Shown here one piece after another: positions 47,876-57,142 of a stretch of 64,000 bases of DNA. The notes under the pieces were generated by a model. That model saw only the letters and a program-made list of their open reading frames with translations. It did not search any database and was not told the origin of the DNA. A program made the translations under genes and the position numbers. This stretch comes from Planctomycetota bacterium (lineage in GTDB: Bacteria > Planctomycetota > Phycisphaerae > SM23-33), in assembly GCA_022705325.1 (NCBI GenBank), contig JAKJER010000017.1, positions 62,001 through 126,000 on the forward strand, written 5' to 3'. Position 1 is the stretch's first letter, and the number at the start of each line of letters is the position of its first letter.

Positions 47876-49273
47876 TTATCCCAGCTTCTTTTCCCAGAAC
47901 GCCATCTGTCGCTTGAGTTGCTCCGGCCCGGCCGCGCCTTCGGTGCGGTATCGACCGACCACGTTGGCGGCTCCGAGATAGTCGTACACGTCCGAGCCGA
48001 TCTGCTCGCAGGCGGCCCGCAAAGTGGGCAGATCCAGCTCGGCCAGCGTCTTGCCTTGTTTCTCGGCCTGGGCGACCAGTCGCCCGACCACGTGGTGGGC
48101 CTGGCGGAAGGGCAGGCCGCGGGCGGTGATGTACTCGGCCAGGCTGGTGGCGTCGAGGAACCCGCCTTCCAGCGTGGCCGCGATGCGGGGCTCGTTGAAG
48201 CGGGCGGTGGACACGATCCCGCAGGCCACGCCCAGGGCCTGCTCGACGGCGTCCACGCAGGCGAAGGTCAGCCGCTTGTCGTCCTGCAGGTCGCGGTTGT
48301 AGGCCAGGGGCAGCCCCTTGAGCAGCGTCAGCAGGCCGGTGAGCTGGGCGATCGCGGTGGCGGACTTGCCCCGGATCAACTCCAGCGTGTCGGCGTTCTT
48401 CTTCTGCGGCATCATCGAGCTGGAGGTGCAGTAGGCGTCGTGCAGGACGACCGCGCCGAACTCGGTGGTCGAGTAGATGATCCAGTCCTCCGCCCAGCGG
48501 CTGAGGTGGACGCCCAGCAGCGAGCAAGCGAAGCACAGCTCGGCCAGGAAGTCGCGGTCGCTCGTGGCGTCGATGGAGTTGCGCGTGACGTCGTCGAAGC
48601 CGAGTTCGGCGGCGACGAATTGGCGGTCGAGGGGCAGGCTCGTGCCGGCCACCGCTCCGCTGCCCAGCGGGCAGACGTTGATGCGCTTGCGGGCGTCGGC
48701 CAGGCGGTCGACGTCGCGCTGAAGCATCTCGACATAGGCCAGCAGCGCCGCCCCCGCCAGGATGGGTTGGGCCCGCTGGAGGTGCGTGTAGGCGGGCATG
48801 ACGACCTCGCCCTGGCACCGGGCAAGGCCCAGGAAGGCCCGCTGGAGGTCGCCGACCAGCCCGGCCAGGCGGTCGACGGCGTCGCGCGCCCACAGCCGCA
48901 GATCCAGGGCAACCTGGTCGTTACGGCTGCGACCGGTGTGGAGCTTGCCCCCCACCGAGCCGACCCGCTCGATAAGGGCCTTCTCGATGACCATGTGGAT
49001 ATCTTCGAGTTCGATCGGCAGCGCCAGCGTGCCTGCCTCCAGCTCGCCCGCCACCGCCAGCAGGCCCTTGCGAATGCTCGCCAACTCGCGCTGCGTGAGG
49101 ACGCCCTGTCGCTGGAGCATGCGCGCGTGGACGAGCGAGCCGGCGATGTCGTACTTCCACAGTACGTGATCGACGTCGATGGAAGCCACCAGCTTCGCCG
49201 TGGCGGCGTCCAGGTCGGCGGTCAGCCGGCCCTGCCAGGACTTGCCGGAGGTCGCGGTGTTCTTCTTGGCCAT
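47876..49273 (-). CDS. argH: argininosuccinate lyase
   Basis: 465 residues from the ATG at 49273, chosen for the Shine-Dalgarno AGAGGTGA and the typical N-terminus (SWQGRLTADLDAATAKLVASI). Last step of arginine synthesis: argininosuccinate to arginine and fumarate. Blocks: DIHMVIEKALIERVG, TGRSRNDQVALDLRLWARD, TYTHLQRAQP (as YTHLQRAQP), PLGSGAVAGTSLPLDR and the superfamily signature SSSMMPQKKNADTLELIRGK. No other arg gene is adjacent. Confidence 0.96.
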   Translation of the reverse strand: MAKKNTATSGKSWQGRLTADLDAATAKLVASIDVDHVLWKYDIAGSLVHARMLQRQGVLTQRELASIRKGLLAVAGELEAGTLALPIELEDIHMVIEKALIERVGSVGGKLHTGRSRNDQVALDLRLWARDAVDRLAGLVGDLQRAFLGLARCQGEVVMPAYTHLQRAQPILAGAALLAYVEMLQRDVDRLADARKRINVCPLGSGAVAGTSLPLDRQFVAAELGFDDVTRNSIDATSDRDFLAELCFACSLLGVHLSRWAEDWIIYSTTEFGAVVLHDAYCTSSSMMPQKKNADTLELIRGKSATAIAQLTGLLTLLKGLPLAYNRDLQDDKRLTFACVDAVEQALGVACGIVSTARFNEPRIAATLEGGFLDATSLAEYITARGLPFRQAHHVVGRLVAQAEKQGKTLAELDLPTLRAACEQIGSDVYDYLGAANVVGRYRTEGAAGPEQLKRQMAFWEKKLG

Positions 49274-49507
49274 GACTTCACCTCTGGAGACGTGTTGTAC
49301 CACAGGAACGGGGTGTGAGGGAATAGCAACGCGGGTGCGGCAAGACGGGGGCTGGCCTCGCACAGGCCCGACTGGGCCGGGCGCAAGACAAACGGATAGT
49401 ATCGCAACGTGATATATCCCTGTTTACAGGCCGCGCGCCGCCGACCCACACTGGGGTACTTCCCGCCCCCGTGCCCCCCGCTGCCGGGTTGCGGGCAGGC
49501 GCTTGCG

Positions 49508-51265
49508 CTACCGCCGCCGGCGGCGGACGTAGCCGCCCAAGCCGCTCAGCGCCAGCGCCGCCAGCGTCAGGCTGGCGGGCTCGGGCACGATCTCGCTGAC
49601 GGCGAAGCCCGTGAGCATGACGAACGAATCGCTGTCGTGCTCCCGGAAGCGGAAGGCGACCGGGTTGCTGCCATCGGAGAAGAACTCGAAGCTGGCCGTG
49701 CCCGGCGTGGAGTCATCGTCGGGCATGACGACGCCCAGGGCAACCAGGCGGTCGACTCCGGCGGCGTCGCTGACCAGGACGTCCACCGAGCCGTGGTTGA
49801 AACCTTTGTCGTGAAAATACGCGCTCATCAGGTACTGGCCCTGGCGCAGGTCGGTCAGCGTCATGCTGATCCATCGATCGTCGAACACGAAGTCCTCGGC
49901 CACGTCGCCCAGGTCCGGATTATACACGTCGCCCCGATCGCGCCAGGTCAGCACATTATCGGCCGCTTGGAGGCTCACGGTGACCTGCCCGGCGGCGCCC
50001 AGCCCGGTAGCGTAGGTCTCGCTCTGCAATCCGCTCGTGTTGCTGTTGAGGGGCCGGTTGAACGGGGCGAAACCGTGCTGCACGTCGTTGCCGGAACTGT
50101 CGCCACCGAAATCGACCCGTAAGGTGTCCAGCGGGATGACCTGCAAGCCGCTGTACAGCGCGATGGACGGCGAGACGCTGGCCGCGTGGATCACCACAGG
50201 CGACACGCCGTCGCTGTACACTTCGAAGGAGGCGGTGGCCACCGTCGTGGGCGAGGTCCCGCCATTGGGCTGGACGTCCGGCAGAGCCCTGCCAGACCCG
50301 AGGGCATCGCTGACGCTCATCGAAATCGGTTTCCACGTGGTCGGATTGTCGCTGTCAAAGTGATACGTGGTGACGGCGTACCGCCCGGGCAGAAGGCTGT
50401 TGAGGGTCAGGTCGCCCTCCCCGCGGTAGAAGACGAAGTCTCGCAACATGGGCCCATCGGGGGTACTGACGCCGCTGCGATTGCGGAAGCCCAGCGTACC
50501 TTCGGTCGACACGGCGACGCGAACGCTGCCCTGGTTGCCGATTTCAGTGAAGTACCAGTTCTCGGCCAGCTTCGCGCCGTCGGCTTCGCCGAACCGCTCC
50601 CATCCGGCCAGGATCGGCGACGTCGTCGTCCCGAAGTCGACCTTCAGGTCGGCCGCGGGGGTATCCGTGACCTGGAAGCCGCTGAGCACGGCGTTGTCGG
50701 TGTCGTTTCCCTTCTTGGTCCAACTGAAGGAGGCCTCGCCCGAGGCACCGACCTGGACGATCAGGGGAATAGCCCGGGCTTGTACGGGCCCGCTGCTGGG
50801 GGTGAAGCTCTGGGGAACGTTCTCGTACATCACCTTACTACTGACCGCCGCGTCGGTCATCTTGACGTCGATGGGCCCCTGGTCAACGCTGTCGTGGTGG
50901 TACGAGCGGAAATAGTACGTGCCCGGCTTGAGCCCGAGCAGCCCCATTCCGAGCTGGCTGTTGTTGAAGACCATGTCCTCCACCACGTCGCCGATCTGAT
51001 GGGTGACGTTGCCCCGGTCGCGGAAACCCTGGACCGTGCGTATCTGGACCGTCACGCTGCCCGAACTGCCCATGGTGCTGGAGAAGACCCCCGAGACAGT
51101 GTCCGGAGGGGAAACGCTGGTGGGACCGCTGATGCCCACCCATCCGGCCTGGACGTCCTGGCCGTCAAGCCCGGTGTCCACGCTCAACGTGTCGGCAGCC
51201 AGGGGGGCCAGGGAAAGAGCAAGGAACGACAGGATGACCAGGGAACTCGACAGTAGTCTTGCCAT
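49508..51265 (-). CDS. PEP-CTERM sorting-signal protein with three repeated domains
   Basis: 585 residues from the ATG at 51265 (Shine-Dalgarno GGAGG). A signal peptide (MARLLSSSLVILSFLALSLAPLAA) is followed by three copies of a beta-rich unit of roughly 180-190 residues, each starting D-T/A-L-S/K/R-V-D (DTLSVDTGLDGQDVQAGW, ADLKVDFGTTTSPILAGW, DTLRVDFGGDSSGNDVQHGF) and containing a LLPGRYAVTTYHFDS / LRQGQYLMSAYFHDK element. The C-terminus VPEPASLTLAALALSGLGGYVRRRRR is a PEP-CTERM anchor for exosortase processing. Probably a surface or matrix protein. Confidence 0.88.
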   Translation of the reverse strand: MARLLSSSLVILSFLALSLAPLAADTLSVDTGLDGQDVQAGWVGISGPTSVSPPDTVSGVFSSTMGSSGSVTVQIRTVQGFRDRGNVTHQIGDVVEDMVFNNSQLGMGLLGLKPGTYYFRSYHHDSVDQGPIDVKMTDAAVSSKVMYENVPQSFTPSSGPVQARAIPLIVQVGASGEASFSWTKKGNDTDNAVLSGFQVTDTPAADLKVDFGTTTSPILAGWERFGEADGAKLAENWYFTEIGNQGSVRVAVSTEGTLGFRNRSGVSTPDGPMLRDFVFYRGEGDLTLNSLLPGRYAVTTYHFDSDNPTTWKPISMSVSDALGSGRALPDVQPNGGTSPTTVATASFEVYSDGVSPVVIHAASVSPSIALYSGLQVIPLDTLRVDFGGDSSGNDVQHGFAPFNRPLNSNTSGLQSETYATGLGAAGQVTVSLQAADNVLTWRDRGDVYNPDLGDVAEDFVFDDRWISMTLTDLRQGQYLMSAYFHDKGFNHGSVDVLVSDAAGVDRLVALGVVMPDDDSTPGTASFEFFSDGSNPVAFRFREHDSDSFVMLTGFAVSEIVPEPASLTLAALALSGLGGYVRRRRR

Positions 51266-51478
51266 GACGCCATACCTCCACCGTACGGAACTGTTCCTTT
51301 GTGGGACGACTTGATCGGCTGCCGGAACGCTCATCGCGCCGGAAAGCTCCCGACCCCCTAATGATACACGCAGTGGTCGCTTCTGTCCAGCGACGAAGCA
51401 GAGGAAAAACCTCTTGCATTTCGCCCGCGAGCGGACTACAAACAACGGCCTTTTGCGTACCCCCATGATGAGCGGAAC

Positions 51479-51973
51479 ATGAAGTTTTACCTGGTAGATC
51501 GGATCGAGTCGATCACGAGGCCGACGGGCATCGTGACAACCAAGGCGCTGTCGCTGGCCGAGGAGTACCTGGCGGATCATTTCCCGGCCTTTCCCGTCCT
51601 GCCGGGCGTGATGATGCTGGAGGCCCTGGTGCAGTCGGCGGCTTGGCTAGTGCGGGTGGAGCAGGACTTCGCTAAGAGCATCATCGTGCTGCGGTCGGCA
51701 CGCAACGTGCGGTACGCCAACTTCGTCTCGCCGGGCAAGATCCTCCGCTGCGAGTTGGAGGCGGTGGAGATCGGCGAGGGCTCGGCCAAGTTCAAGGGCA
51801 CAGGGCTGATCGACGGTCAGACGGCTGTTACGGCCCGCCTGGAGTTGGAGTGTTTCAACCTGGCCCAGCGCCAGGAGTGGTTGAAGGGGGCCGACGAGCA
51901 GACCGTGGCTGACTTGCGGCGGCAGTTCGCCCTGGTGGGCGGCCCGCAGGCACTGGCGGCGGGCACGCAGTAG
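51479..51973 (+). CDS. FabZ-like 3-hydroxyacyl-ACP dehydratase, first copy
   Basis: 164 residues with a hot-dog fold. LADHFPAFPVLPGVMMLEALVQ contains the active-site His34 and Glu48 of the FabA/FabZ family. The C-terminal tail of about 30 residues is longer than in ordinary FabZ. It opens a plus-strand cluster with an ACP, a second dehydratase and two ketosynthase-like genes, so it probably dehydrates a carrier-bound intermediate in a dedicated acyl pathway and not bulk fatty-acid synthesis. Confidence 0.85.
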   Translation: MKFYLVDRIESITRPTGIVTTKALSLAEEYLADHFPAFPVLPGVMMLEALVQSAAWLVRVEQDFAKSIIVLRSARNVRYANFVSPGKILRCELEAVEIGEGSAKFKGTGLIDGQTAVTARLELECFNLAQRQEWLKGADEQTVADLRRQFALVGGPQALAAGTQ

Positions 51974-52079
51974 CCGCCCGCCTTGTTGACATTGGTAACG
52001 AAACAACCTATAGATAGAGATGGAACCGGCCCGGCCGGTGCGGAGCGGTCCGCAACGGCGCAACAGGAGATGAAATCCC

Positions 52080-52469
52080 ATGCCGATGAGCGAAGCGGAA
52101 GTTTTTGAGAAGGTGAAAGAGGCCCTGGTAGAGGCCCTGAGCGTGGACGAAGACGAGGTCCAGCCGGAAGCGAAGATCTTCGCCGACCTGGGCGCCGAGT
52201 CCATCGACCTGCTGGACATCATCTTCCGCCTGGAAAAGGCATTCAACATCAAGATTCCCCGCGGCGAGCTGATGCCCGATAACCTGTTGAATAACCCCGA
52301 GTTCGTGCAGAACGGGGTGCTGACGGCCGCCGGCGTGGCCCAGCTAAAGGCGAGCATGCCCCACGTGAACCTGACTGAGTTCGAGCAGGACCCCCAGGTC
52401 AACAAGATCATGGACCTGTTCACCGTCCAAACGCTGGTCAGCTACGCCTCCAGCAAGGTCAACCAATAG
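52080..52469 (+). CDS. acyl carrier protein-like protein with C-terminal extension
   Basis: 129 residues, against about 80 for AcpP. The phosphopantetheine attachment site is Ser41 in DLGAESIDLLDIIFRLE, a normal D-S-L/E-S-I-D-type helix. Residues 85-129 (LTAAGVAQLKASMPHVNLTEFEQDPQ and so on) form an extra helical part with a FTVQTLVSYASSKV ending. It is placed between two dehydratase genes, so it is the likely carrier of this cluster. Confidence 0.88.
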   Translation: MPMSEAEVFEKVKEALVEALSVDEDEVQPEAKIFADLGAESIDLLDIIFRLEKAFNIKIPRGELMPDNLLNNPEFVQNGVLTAAGVAQLKASMPHVNLTEFEQDPQVNKIMDLFTVQTLVSYASSKVNQ

Positions 52470-52521
52470 CGCTCCGCCGGTCTGGAGCCCCAGTCCGCTC
52501 CGCGTCTTACACGAGAAGCAC

Positions 52522-52998
52522 ATGCGTTGGATCTGGATCGATCGTTTCACCGAGTTTGAGCCGGGCCGAAAGGCGACGGCCGTCAAGAACGTCTCGCTGG
52601 CCGAGGAGCACCTCCATGACCACTGGGAGGCGTTCCCGATCATGCCGGTCTCGCTGATGGTTGAAGGGATGGCCCAGACCGCGGGCATCCTGGTCGGACA
52701 GGCCCGCGACTTCAAGGAGAAGGTGATCCTGGCCAAGATCGCCAAGGCCGAGTTCAGCGACATCGTTGTACCGGGCGACCAGGTCGCCTACCATGCGGAG
52801 ATCCAGACCATCACCGCCGACGCCGCGGTGACGGCCGGCACCGTGACCTGCAACGGCAAGCCCATCGGCACGGTGGACCTGATGTTCTCGCACATCGATC
52901 AAAACATGGCCGGCGTGAAGTTCCCCGAGGAGAACTTCGTCTTTACCGGCCAGTTCGAACGGCTGGTGGCCCCTTTCCTGGAGACCGGCGGTGGCTGA
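52522..52998 (+). CDS. FabZ-like hot-dog dehydratase, second copy
   Basis: 158 residues, paralogous to 51479-51973. Active-site positions His34 and Glu48 are kept (LHDHWEAFPIMPVSLMVEGMAQ), although the FP-x-x-P-V-x-P-G sequence is altered to FPIMPVSL, lacking the Gly. The N-terminus WIWIDRFTEFEPGRKATAVKNVS is typical of hot-dog proteins in polyketide-like and aryl-polyene clusters. It overlaps the next gene by eight bases. Confidence 0.82.
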   Translation: MRWIWIDRFTEFEPGRKATAVKNVSLAEEHLHDHWEAFPIMPVSLMVEGMAQTAGILVGQARDFKEKVILAKIAKAEFSDIVVPGDQVAYHAEIQTITADAAVTAGTVTCNGKPIGTVDLMFSHIDQNMAGVKFPEENFVFTGQFERLVAPFLETGGG

Positions 52999-54307
52999 GC
53001 GTCGTGTGGCGATCACCGGGTTGGGTGTGGTCACGCCGGTTGCCCTGGGGGCTGACGAGTTCTGGAAGGCCCTGATCGAGGGCCGCTCCGGCGCCCGCAC
53101 GATCGGCCTGTTCGACGCGTCCGGTTTTCCCTGCACGATCGGGGCTGAGTTGGCCGACTTCTCCGCCCGCACCTACGTGCCCAAGAGCTACCGCAAGGCG
53201 GTCAAGGTGATGGCCCGCGACATCGAGGTGGCGGTCGCGGCGGCCGATCTGGCCTTCCGCAACGCGGGCCTGACCACCCGCGGCACCGACGAGAACGCCC
53301 CCCCTACGGTCGAACCCAAGCGCCTGGGCTGCAACGTCGGCGCGGGGCTCATCTGCACGGACCTGGACGAGTTGGGCGCAGCGGTCACGACCGCCGTCAC
53401 CGACGGCGCGTTCGACCTCAAGGCCTGGGGAAGCGGGGGGATGAACAACCTCACCCCGCTGTGGCTGCTCAAGTACCTGCCGAACATGCTCGCCTGCCAC
53501 GTAACGATCATCCATGCCGCCGAAGGCCCCAGCAACACTATCACCTGCGGCGACGCCAGCGGACTGCTGAGCATCGGCGAGGCCGGTCGCTGGGTGCAGC
53601 GGGGCGACGTGACGGCCGCCGTCGCCGGCGGGGCGGAGGCCAAGCTCAACCCCATGGGCCATCTCCGTCAGCAACTGCTTGGGCGACTGTGCACCGCCGC
53701 CAATGACTCGCCCGCTGCCGCCTGCCGACCCTTTGACACGCAGCACGCGGGCACCATCATCGGCGAGGGCGGCGGACTGGTGATCCTGGAGGACCTCGAG
53801 CACGCCCGCAACCGCGGCGCGACGATCTACGCCGAGTTGGTGGGCTTCGGCGGGGCGTGCGATCCCCGGGGCATCGACATTGCTTCCCGCACCGCCGGCG
53901 GGCTGGAGCTGGCCATCCGAAACGCCTTGGGTGACGCGGGGCTCCAGCCGGCCGACGTGTCGGCCCTGGCAGCCCACGGCACCGCAGTGCCGGCCGAAGA
54001 CGCCGCCGAAAGCGCCGCCTGGACGACTGCCCTGGGCGACGCCGCTGTGCAGTGCCCGGCCTTCTCCATCACCGGGGCCACCGGAAGTCTCTTCGCCGGC
54101 GCCGGAGGCACCCTTCTGGCCGCCGCCGCACTGGCCATGCACCACCAGATCGTCCCGCCCACCGTAAACTTCTCCTCGCCCGCTGACGGCTGCAACCTCC
54201 GGTTGGCCTCGCAGCCGCGACAGGCCGAGTTGACCCATATTGTCGTCGGAGGCTTCGCCATCGGCGGGCAGAGCGCCGCGTGCGTCCTGCGGCGGTACGT
54301 ATCATGA
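52991..54307 (+). CDS. beta-ketoacyl synthase-like protein lacking one active-site His
   Basis: 438 residues, GTG start. The thiolase fold of KAS II is clear (RRVAITGLGVVTPVALGADEFW). The nucleophile position has Cys186 in TITCGDAS, and His329 is in AAHGTAVPAEDA. The second catalytic His, normally in K-S-x-x-G-H, is replaced by Ser366 (ITGATGSLFAGAGG), and the Lys is also missing. It is therefore probably a chain-length-factor-type partner of the complete synthase encoded next; the two genes overlap (ATGA). Confidence 0.82.
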   Translation: MAERRVAITGLGVVTPVALGADEFWKALIEGRSGARTIGLFDASGFPCTIGAELADFSARTYVPKSYRKAVKVMARDIEVAVAAADLAFRNAGLTTRGTDENAPPTVEPKRLGCNVGAGLICTDLDELGAAVTTAVTDGAFDLKAWGSGGMNNLTPLWLLKYLPNMLACHVTIIHAAEGPSNTITCGDASGLLSIGEAGRWVQRGDVTAAVAGGAEAKLNPMGHLRQQLLGRLCTAANDSPAAACRPFDTQHAGTIIGEGGGLVILEDLEHARNRGATIYAELVGFGGACDPRGIDIASRTAGGLELAIRNALGDAGLQPADVSALAAHGTAVPAEDAAESAAWTTALGDAAVQCPAFSITGATGSLFAGAGGTLLAAAALAMHHQIVPPTVNFSSPADGCNLRLASQPRQAELTHIVVGGFAIGGQSAACVLRRYVS

Positions 54308-55593
54308 GCAAGCGTCGAGTCGTCATCACCGGCATGGGAACGGTCAACCCGCTTGGCCACGACGTCGAGTCCACCTGGCGGGCCATGCTTGCCTGCGCCA
54401 ACGGCGTGAGCAAGACCGAACTCTTCGACGCCAGCACGTATCCCACGACGTTCTCGGCCCAGGTCAAGGGCTACCGCCTGGCCGACCATGTGCCCCAGGC
54501 GGACCTGCACCAGACGGCTGGGCGGCACTGCCAGTTCGCGCTCGGCGCGGCTGTGCAGGCCTGGGCCCAGTCGGGCCTGGACTCGTTCGTAAACCTCGAC
54601 CACACGCGGGTGGGCGTCTACCTCGGTAGCGGCGAGGGCAGCCTGGACTTCTCCAATTTCGTCTCGCTCCTGGTCGACGCCTGGAAGGACGGCAAGGTCG
54701 ACACCCGGCGCTGGGCCGAGCTGGCCTTCCAGCGGATGAACGTCCACCGCGAGTTGGAGCAGGAGTCGAACATGGTGGTGGCTCACCTAGCCGCCCAGTT
54801 CAAGATCCGCGGGCCCGCCTTCAACGTCCTCACCGCCTGCGCCGCCTCCACCCAGGCCATCGGAGAAGCGGCCTTGCAGATCCGCCGCGGCGACGCCGAC
54901 GTCATGATCACCGGCGGGGCACACAGCATGATCCACCCCTTCGGCGTGACCGGCTTCAACCGCCTGACCGCCCTCTCGCAACGGAACGATTCGCCCGAAA
55001 CCGCCAGCCGGCCCTTCGATCTCACCCGCGATGGCTTCGTTCTGGGAGAGGGCGCCAGCATTCTGATCCTCGAAGACTACGACACCGCCCAGGCCCGCGG
55101 GGCGAAGATCCTGGCCGAGATCGTCGGGTACGGCAGTTCGGCCGACGCCTTCCGCATCACCGACCAGGACCCCGAGGGCGACGGCGCCGCCACCAGCATG
55201 CGATCCGCTTTGGCCGATGCGAAATTGACTGTCGACGACATCGACTATATCTCCGCTCACGGCACGGGCACCAAGCAGAACGACCAGGTCGAGACGCGGG
55301 CGGTGAAGGCCGTCTTCGGCCAGCGGGCGGCGAAAGTCCCCGTTTCCAGCGTCAAGAGCATGGTCGGCCACCTGATCGCCGCCGCCGGGGCCACCGAGTT
55401 GATTACCTGCGTGCTGGCCATCCGCGACCAGGTCATCCCCCCCACCACCAACTATGCCCATCCGGACGCCGACTGCGACCTGGACTACGTCCCCAACAAG
55501 CCGCGCGAGGCCAAGGTCCGCGTCTGCATGTCCAACAGCTTCGGCTTCGGTGGGCAGAACAATACCGTCATCATTCGGGAAGCCGGGGAATAG
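54304..55593 (+). CDS. beta-ketoacyl-ACP synthase, KAS II type
   Basis: 429 residues from the ATG at 54304, overlapping the previous stop. All catalytic residues are present: Cys179 (TACAAS), His319 (SAHGTGTKQND), Lys351 and His356 (SVKSMVGHLIAAAG). NSFGFGGQNNTVI is the FabF C-terminal signature. It probably condenses malonyl-ACP with an acyl chain as the active half of a KS heterodimer with the preceding protein. Last gene of the cluster. Confidence 0.9.
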   Translation: MSKRRVVITGMGTVNPLGHDVESTWRAMLACANGVSKTELFDASTYPTTFSAQVKGYRLADHVPQADLHQTAGRHCQFALGAAVQAWAQSGLDSFVNLDHTRVGVYLGSGEGSLDFSNFVSLLVDAWKDGKVDTRRWAELAFQRMNVHRELEQESNMVVAHLAAQFKIRGPAFNVLTACAASTQAIGEAALQIRRGDADVMITGGAHSMIHPFGVTGFNRLTALSQRNDSPETASRPFDLTRDGFVLGEGASILILEDYDTAQARGAKILAEIVGYGSSADAFRITDQDPEGDGAATSMRSALADAKLTVDDIDYISAHGTGTKQNDQVETRAVKAVFGQRAAKVPVSSVKSMVGHLIAAAGATELITCVLAIRDQVIPPTTNYAHPDADCDLDYVPNKPREAKVRVCMSNSFGFGGQNNTVIIREAGE

Positions 55594-55653
55594 TACTCAG
55601 GCAAGCCGCTGCTTCCATAGCGATCATGATTCCCATCCGGTTTGCCCTTTCCG

Positions 55654-57117
55654 CTACTTCGTCCCGGCTTCGCGCAGTTCCACCACCCACCGCAGTTGAT
55701 CTCGTGGGCGGAGCCCCTCGATCGATTCCAGCACAAAGCCCTTGCCCTCGACGTGGTAGCCGAACGGCTTGCCGGTAACCGGGTCGGCCGGGACGGGGAC
55801 CAGGTTGATCTGGCCAAGCTCGGCCGGGGGCTGACCGCCGTGCGCGGCGGCGTACAGCCGCACGGCCTCGACGCACCGCAGGGCGGCGACTTCCCGTTCC
55901 AGGCTGGCGTGCACGAAGGCCGCCCGGCCCAGGGACGGCAGGAGGACGGCGGCGAGATTGCCTCGTCCCGGACCGCTCGCCCAGTCGTCAAAGGCGCGGA
56001 GGGTCTTCTCCATGCCCGCGCGGGCCTGGGCGTAAGGCAGGGCAAACCACTTGAATATTTCGTCGCGCCACTGCTCGTACTGGCCCATCATGGACAGCAC
56101 GATCACCTGCCCGTGCGGCATGGCCTCGACTTCCTTGGCCGACCGCCCCTGCGAGAGGAGCCACTGCTTGCCCTGGGGGTACATCTTCATCCCCGCCGCC
56201 AAGGCCCGCAGGGCATCCGCGGCAGTCGAGCCGTCTTTGCCGCCAGCCAAGGCCAGCAGGTTCATCGCCGCCCGCGCCCGTTCGTTCCACTGCTCGTCGC
56301 TGAGCTTGAGGTCGCCCAGCCCCCGGAGTTGCGGATAGCTGAAGTACAGCCAGTTCTGTTCGTACTCCATCGCGTGTCGCATGGAGATCAGCGGATCCGG
56401 CAACTGCACCAGCGCCCAGTAGAGATTGGGCGAACCGTCAGCGGCCAGCACCTCTCGCGCCTGCTCCAGCGCGACGGTGGCGTTGGCGATGCCGACCAAG
56501 GCGCCGATCAGGAACGTCCCCTCCGAGACATGGCGCGACAGGGCCAGGCTCGTGCGGACGCGGGCGATCGCCTCGTCCAGCCGCCCTTCGGCCAGGGCCA
56601 GTCTCGCGTCCAGCGCCAGCATCCGCCCCAACCGACGGAAGCCCTGGAGGTTCGGCAGGAGCAGATTGAAGCCCTCCTGGCGGATCGGCAGGTCCCAGTC
56701 ACACCGCTCGTAGCGACTGGCCAGCACGGCATAGCGGAACGACTGTTCATAGCGACTCAGGAGGTTGCGTACCTCGTCGCGTGGCAGGACCGACGAGGCC
56801 ATTTTCAGCCACTTCTCGATCTTGTCGCGATCGGCGTCGGTCTCGTCGGCCGGCATCATCTGCAGGGCGATACCGTACGTCCCGGCCGCGTTGCCCGGCA
56901 GGCGGTCCAACAGCGGGGGCAGAAGATATATGCTCATCGCCGGCTTCGGCGCCGCCGCCGGCTGGACCGACAGGCGAACGGTCTGTACCTGCTCGCCGGC
57001 CGGCTGGGTCGGTTGGGTCGTTTGTATGCTGGCCGGCTCGGCCGCCGGGAGAGACGCAACCGTCAGCAGAGCGGACAGGGCACTGATAAGAACACGCGAC
57101 AGGGGAATTCGGATCAT
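55654..57117 (-). CDS. exported protein of unknown function
   Basis: 487 residues with a signal peptide (MIRIPLSRVLISALSALLTVASLPAA) and a TTQPTQPAGEQ linker, typical of planctomycete secreted proteins. Most of the chain is helical, with a TPR-like pattern (RRLGRMLALDARLALAEGRLDEAIARVRTSLALSRHV). The C-terminal 90 residues (REVAALRCVEAVRLYAAAHGGQPPAELGQI ... DPVTGKPFGYHVEGKGFVLES) resemble the globular domain of type II pseudopilins. No enzyme motif found. It lies downstream of the sigma factor pair on the same strand and may be a target. Confidence 0.65.
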   Translation of the reverse strand: MIRIPLSRVLISALSALLTVASLPAAEPASIQTTQPTQPAGEQVQTVRLSVQPAAAPKPAMSIYLLPPLLDRLPGNAAGTYGIALQMMPADETDADRDKIEKWLKMASSVLPRDEVRNLLSRYEQSFRYAVLASRYERCDWDLPIRQEGFNLLLPNLQGFRRLGRMLALDARLALAEGRLDEAIARVRTSLALSRHVSEGTFLIGALVGIANATVALEQAREVLAADGSPNLYWALVQLPDPLISMRHAMEYEQNWLYFSYPQLRGLGDLKLSDEQWNERARAAMNLLALAGGKDGSTAADALRALAAGMKMYPQGKQWLLSQGRSAKEVEAMPHGQVIVLSMMGQYEQWRDEIFKWFALPYAQARAGMEKTLRAFDDWASGPGRGNLAAVLLPSLGRAAFVHASLEREVAALRCVEAVRLYAAAHGGQPPAELGQINLVPVPADPVTGKPFGYHVEGKGFVLESIEGLRPRDQLRWVVELREAGTK

Positions 57118-57142
57118 GATGCGATTTCCTTTTCTATCTCTC

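Noticed and set aside
47876..49363. Longer argH with 30 extra N-terminal residues
   Set aside because: The extension is not like ArgH and lacks a Shine-Dalgarno; the ATG at 49273 has one.
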